In this document: piece after piece, positions 13,182-15,712 of the stretch
Numbering within the stretch: position 1 is the stretch's first letter
Layout of the letters: every line of letters begins with the position of its first letter
Assembly (NCBI GenBank): GCA_038522735.1
Contig: JBCBJX010000077.1
Span: forward strand, 1 to 15,712
DNA from: JBCBJX01 sp038522735
GTDB taxonomy: Bacteria; Pseudomonadota; Alphaproteobacteria; Caulobacterales; Parvularculaceae
Reading direction: 5' to 3'
Length of the DNA: 15,712 bases
Program-made: the position numbers and the translations under genes
Notes under the pieces: model-generated
Told to the model about the DNA's origin: nothing
Database searches by the model: none
The model's input: the letters and a program-made list of their open reading frames with translations, nothing else

Positions 13182-13951
13182 CCGACGTCCCCGCCCGCCG
13201 CGGCGCGGCGCTCATAACCGGGGCTGCGGCGCGCCTCGGGGAAGCCGTCGCCAAAAAGCTCGCGGGTCTCGGCTTCGATATCTGCGTCCACTACAACCGC
13301 TCGAAGGCCCCCGCCGAGGAGACCGCGGAGCGGATCCGGGCGACGGGGCGCAGGGCGGCCCTCATTCAGGGCGACCTGTCCGACTGGGACGCGGTCTCCC
13401 GGCTCGTGCCGGAAGCGACCGCCGCGCTCGGCCCGCTCTGCGTCCTCGTCAACAACGCGTCCCGCTTCGAGGCGGACGAACTGCAATCGATGACACGCGA
13501 GAGCTGGGAGGCCCATCTCGGCGCGAACCTCGCCGCCCCCGTTCAACTGGCGCAGGCGTTCGCTACACAACATGAGGCGGGGACAGACGGTCTCGTCCTC
13601 AACCTCATCGACCAGCGGGTCTGGCGCCCAACGCCGAAATTCTTCTCCTACACCATCGCGAAAATGGCCCTCTGGGACGCGACGCGGACGATGGCCCAGG
13701 CGCTCGCGCCTCAGGGCGTGCGGGTCAACGGCGTCGGCCCCGGCCCGACGCTCCGCAACCCCCGGCAGTCCGAAGACGACTGGAGGCGCCAGAACGAGAC
13801 GACGATCCTGAAGCGCGGCGCGACGCCGGACGACATCGCGAACGCCGTCGCCTATCTCGTCGACGCCCGCGCCGTCACCGGCCAGATGATCGCCGTCGAC
13901 GGCGGCCAGCACCTCGCCTGGGAGACCCCGGACGTGCTGGTGAACGAGTGA
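13178..13951 (+). CDS. SDR reductase, pteridine reductase/FolM-like
   Basis: A 257-residue short-chain dehydrogenase. The NADPH site shows TGAAARLGEA (14-23) with Arg19, and VHYNRSKAPAEE, the HY(x)xS-type NADPH-phosphate motif of pteridine reductases; NNAS is at 92-95. The catalytic set is Asp145, Tyr158 and Lys162 (LIDQRVWRPTPKFFSYTIAK). Asp instead of the usual SDR Ser, 13 residues before Tyr, is the arrangement of trypanosomatid PTR1 (Asp181/Tyr194) and of FolM, which reduce dihydropterins and dihydrofolate. Together with the downstream folB, this points to tetrahydromonapterin or tetrahydrofolate formation. ATG overlaps the exchanger stop by four bases. It ends 450 bases before folB; the gap is filled by the GIY-YIG unit. 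Confidence 0.88.
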   Translation: MTDVPARRGAALITGAAARLGEAVAKKLAGLGFDICVHYNRSKAPAEETAERIRATGRRAALIQGDLSDWDAVSRLVPEATAALGPLCVLVNNASRFEADELQSMTRESWEAHLGANLAAPVQLAQAFATQHEAGTDGLVLNLIDQRVWRPTPKFFSYTIAKMALWDATRTMAQALAPQGVRVNGVGPGPTLRNPRQSEDDWRRQNETTILKRGATPDDIANAVAYLVDARAVTGQMIAVDGGQHLAWETPDVLVNE

Positions 13952-13965
13952 TTGTCTCTCAACGA

Positions 13966-13994
13966 GTCATCCCGCGGCTCGTCCGCGGGACCCA
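13966..13994 (+). repeat. Left 29-base palindromic repeat of the GIY-YIG unit
   Basis: Its core is a hairpin, CCCGCGG-CTCGT-CCGCGGG (13971-13989), flanked by GTCAT and ACCCA. The reverse complement at 14341-14369 matches 27 of 29 bases, and both differences are in the loop. The similarity continues beyond the ACCCA end as a CCGGAA word. It starts 15 bases after the SDR stop and ends 20 bases from the nuclease stop. Confidence 0.9.
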
Positions 13995-14014
13995 GCTCCG
14001 GAAAGCGCCGCGTT

Positions 14015-14308
14015 TCAGATATCCAGCGTCCGGTCGAACCAATTCGGATTGCTCTCTTCAATCAGATTGACCTTCCACTGACGTTTCCATTCCTTGATGC
14101 GTTTCTCGCGTCGGATGGCGTCGGCGATATCGTCGAAGCGCTCGAACCAGACGAGCGTTCCGCATCCGTATTTCGCGGCGAAGGCGGAGCCGGCGCCGCT
14201 TTTGTGCTGATCCATCCGCTTGGCGAGATCGGACGTGACGCCCGTACAAAGCGTCCCGTTCCTGCGGTTCGCGAGAATATAGACGGCGATGCAGCCGTAC
14301 TGCGCCAT
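14015..14308 (-). CDS. Small GIY-YIG nuclease family protein
   Basis: A 97-residue single-domain protein starting at the ATG at 14308, with GGGAGGG about ten bases upstream. It follows the YhbQ/Slx1-like bacterial pattern: AVYILANRRNGTL (GIY position is V9-Y10-I11), CTGVTSDLAKRM (YIG position is Cys21-Thr22-Gly23, then Arg31), QHKSG with His35, LVWFERFDD, AIRREKRIKEWKRQWKVNLI, with a likely catalytic Glu68, and an NPNWFD end. Relatives usually have Tyr in the second motif (TLYTGVT or TLYVGVT); here it is Cys, which may weaken cleavage. The protein is antisense to its neighbours and tightly bracketed by inverted palindromic repeats. The biological role of these short GIY-YIG proteins is not settled. 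Confidence 0.88.
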   Translation of the reverse strand: MAQYGCIAVYILANRRNGTLCTGVTSDLAKRMDQHKSGAGSAFAAKYGCGTLVWFERFDDIADAIRREKRIKEWKRQWKVNLIEESNPNWFDRTLDI

Positions 14309-14340
14309 CGCACCATCCCTCCCTCGGAAAATTCCGGTGA

Positions 14341-14369
14341 TGGGTCCCGCGGATGAACCGCGGGATGAC
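14341..14369 (-). repeat. Right 29-base palindromic repeat of the GIY-YIG unit
   Basis: Its hairpin is CCCGCGG-ATGAA-CCGCGGG (14346-14364). It is the inverted partner of 13966-13994. It lies 33 bases upstream of the nuclease start and 31 bases before the folB start, so it is now part of the folB leader and may influence folB translation or transcript stability. Confidence 0.9.
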
Positions 14370-14400
14370 AATCGTTCAAAACCTCCCCTACATATCCGCC

Positions 14401-14805
14401 ATGACCAAGACCGCCCCTGTCACCCCGCTGCCGCGGCCGGAGCGCGCGCCGATCCGGCGGGTGTTCGTGCGCGATCTGCAGCTGATGGCCTCCATCGGCG
14501 CCTACGCCCATGAGCGCGCCGCGCCGCAGCCGATCCGCATGGAGCTCGATCTCGACGTGACGGAGCCGGCGGACCCGGCGTCTGATCAGCTCGAGACAGT
14601 CGTCTGCTACGACAAGATGGTGCAGGGGGTGAAGGCGATCCTCGCCGAGGGCCATATCCAGCTCGTCGAAACCCTCGCCGAGCGCGTCGCCGCCATGGCC
14701 CTCGCCCACCCGATGGTGCTCGCCGCCCGGGTGCGCGTGGAGAAGCCGAACGCCATCGACGACGCGGCGGCCGTCGGCGTCGAGATCGAGCGGCGGAAGG
14801 CTTAG
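14401..14805 (+). CDS. folB: Dihydroneopterin aldolase
   Basis: A 134-residue enzyme of folate/pterin synthesis that cleaves 7,8-dihydroneopterin (or dihydromonapterin) to 6-hydroxymethyl-dihydropterin and glycolaldehyde. The active-site residues are spaced as in the S. aureus enzyme (Glu22, Tyr54, Glu74, Lys100): Glu38 in SIGAYAHERAAPQP, Tyr70 in VCYDKM, Glu90 in QLVETLAERVA and Lys115 in VEKPNAID. The N-terminus is about 15 residues longer than in many homologues. I chose the ATG at 14401; an in-frame ATG at 14353 would translate the palindromic repeat. No good Shine-Dalgarno sequence is visible, perhaps because the inserted unit replaced the original leader. uvrC follows after 28 bases. 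Confidence 0.92.
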   Translation: MTKTAPVTPLPRPERAPIRRVFVRDLQLMASIGAYAHERAAPQPIRMELDLDVTEPADPASDQLETVVCYDKMVQGVKAILAEGHIQLVETLAERVAAMALAHPMVLAARVRVEKPNAIDDAAAVGVEIERRKA

Positions 14806-14833
14806 GCCCCGTAAACGCGCCTATATCGTCGTC

Positions 14834-15712
14834 ATGTCTGATGCAGTGACCGCCCCCCTCGCCGGCCCCGACCTCATCCGCGCCGAAGTCCGCCGGCTGC
14901 CGAACCGGCCGGGGGTCTACCGCATGCTGGGCGAGATCGTCCGCAAGCGGTCTGGGGACGAGCGGGAGGTGCTCTATGTCGGCAAAGCGAAGGACCTGAA
15001 GAAACGGGTTGCGAGCTATACGAAGCTCGGCGGGCATTCGAACCGCATCATGGCGATGATCGCGGCGACCCGCGCGATGGAGTTCATCACCACAGAGACG
15101 GAGACCGAAAGCCTCCTTCTCGAAGCGAACCTCATCAAGCGCCTGAAGCCGAAATACAACACGCTGCTGAGGGACGATAAGTCGTTCCCCCACATCCTGA
15201 TCGCCCTCGACCATGAGGCGCCGCAGATCCGCAAGCACCGGGGCGCCCAGAGCCGCAAGGGCCACTATTTCGGGCCCTTCGCGTCCGCCGGCGCGGTCGA
15301 CCGCACCCTGAACACGTTGCAGAAGGCGTTTCTCCTTCGCTCCTGCAAGGACAGCGTCTACGACAGCCGCACCCGCCCCTGCCTCCTCTACGAGATCAAA
15401 CGCTGCGCCGCGCCCTGCGTCGATTATGTGTCGACGGACGAATACCGCGAACTGGTCGATGAAGCGGAAGCCTTCCTGCGCGGTAAGTCCACCGCCGTGA
15501 TGGAGCAGCTCTCGAAAGACATGGAGCGCGCCGCGGAGAACCTGCAATTCGAGAAGGCCGCAGCGCTCCGGGACCGCATCCGCGCCCTCTCAGCCGTTCG
15601 CGAAACGCAGATCATCAATCCAGGCGTCGTCGAGAACGCCGACGTCTTCGCGATCCACGCCGAGGGCGGGCAGTCCTGCGTCCAGGTCTTTTTCTTCCGT
15701 GCAGGCCAGAAC
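14834..15712 (+). CDS. uvrC: UvrABC system protein C, 5' part (cut by window end)
   Basis: 293 codons from the ATG at 14834 to the window edge; a full UvrC has about 600-650. UvrC is the nuclease of nucleotide excision repair, cutting on both sides of a lesion bound by UvrB. The N-terminal GIY-YIG domain for the 3' incision is complete: PGVYRM (26-31), LYVGKAKDLKKRV (47-59) with Arg58, and LLLEANLIK with Glu97. Cys171, Cys183, Cys191 and Cys195 have exactly the spacing of the E. coli UvrC Fe-S ligands (154, 166, 174, 178). The UVR motif that binds UvrB follows at about 223-252 (MEQLSKDMERAAENLQFEKA). The C-terminal RNase H-like and HhH domains lie outside the window. Confidence 0.97.
   Translation, partial: MSDAVTAPLAGPDLIRAEVRRLPNRPGVYRMLGEIVRKRSGDEREVLYVGKAKDLKKRVASYTKLGGHSNRIMAMIAATRAMEFITTETETESLLLEANLIKRLKPKYNTLLRDDKSFPHILIALDHEAPQIRKHRGAQSRKGHYFGPFASAGAVDRTLNTLQKAFLLRSCKDSVYDSRTRPCLLYEIKRCAAPCVDYVSTDEYRELVDEAEAFLRGKSTAVMEQLSKDMERAAENLQFEKAAALRDRIRALSAVRETQIINPGVVENADVFAIHAEGGQSCVQVFFFRAGQN

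Larger units (their letters stand above)
13966..14369 (-). mobile_element. Candidate REP-like cassette: GIY-YIG gene between inverted palindromic repeats
   Basis: A 404-base unit consisting of almost nothing but one nuclease gene and two inverted 29-base palindromic repeats, inserted on the opposite strand between the SDR reductase gene and folB. The compact gene-plus-ends layout resembles REP elements that carry a RAYT transposase, except that the enzyme here is a GIY-YIG nuclease. Mobility is inferred from layout only: no target duplication or empty site can be seen in this window. Confidence 0.55.

Noticed and set aside
14353..14400. Longer folB start at an upstream in-frame ATG
   Set aside because: The added 16 residues would be encoded by the palindromic repeat of the inserted unit, which is unlikely to be part of the enzyme.
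14420..15547. A 375-codon open frame on the minus strand
   Set aside because: It is antisense to folB and uvrC, both of which have intact active-site residues; the translation degenerates into Arg/Pro/Ala runs.

Overview
The window is bacterial and looks like a high-G+C alphaproteobacterium, perhaps a Parvularculales/Caulobacterales relative. The order SDR reductase - folB - uvrC, the valine-catabolism cluster and the small palindromic repeats fit that group; this placement rests on gene content and style from memory, not on a database search.

Region A (about 1-4020) is an accessory stretch with visibly lower G+C than the rest: row 2521-2580 has 24 G/C of 60, row 4921-4980 has 46 of 60. It holds the 3' end of an IS6-type transposase gene, a lipoprotein S41 peptidase (-), a C-terminal remnant of an IS66-type transposase with an internal stop (-), a glutathione S-transferase (+) and a four-helix membrane protein (-) with a possible operator in its promoter. 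A 16-base sequence at 16-31 recurs inverted, with one mismatch, at 4005-4020, exactly where base composition changes; the two copies may mark the ends of an insertion. The right-hand copy runs into the tail of a small membrane-protein gene.

Region B (about 4020-11900) is chromosomal in character: a second GST with a small downstream gene, a secreted YbjN-domain protein, then a long minus-strand cluster for valine/isobutyrate breakdown. That cluster is mmsA, a toxin-antitoxin pair, a VOC protein, an isobutyryl-CoA dehydrogenase-like acyl-CoA dehydrogenase and a 3-hydroxyisobutyryl-CoA hydrolase. The toxin is a VapC-type PIN nuclease; its upstream partner is not a standard VapB but a two-part protein with a DUF7662-like N-terminus. 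A large paired palindromic repeat separates the last two catabolic genes. A DUF2237 gene diverges from mmsA and a PAS-domain gene follows on the minus strand.

Region C (about 12060-15712, plus strand) reads: a 26-residue membrane microprotein, a Na+/Ca2+ exchanger, a pteridine-reductase/FolM-like SDR overlapping it by 4 bases, folB, and the start of uvrC (cut by the window end). Between the SDR gene and folB lies a compact 404-base unit: a small GIY-YIG nuclease gene on the opposite strand, closely bracketed by two inverted 29-base palindromic repeats that match at 27 of 29 positions. It looks like a nuclease-plus-ends cassette dropped into a pterin/folate operon and is the most interesting object in the window. 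No tRNA, rRNA or CRISPR array was seen.
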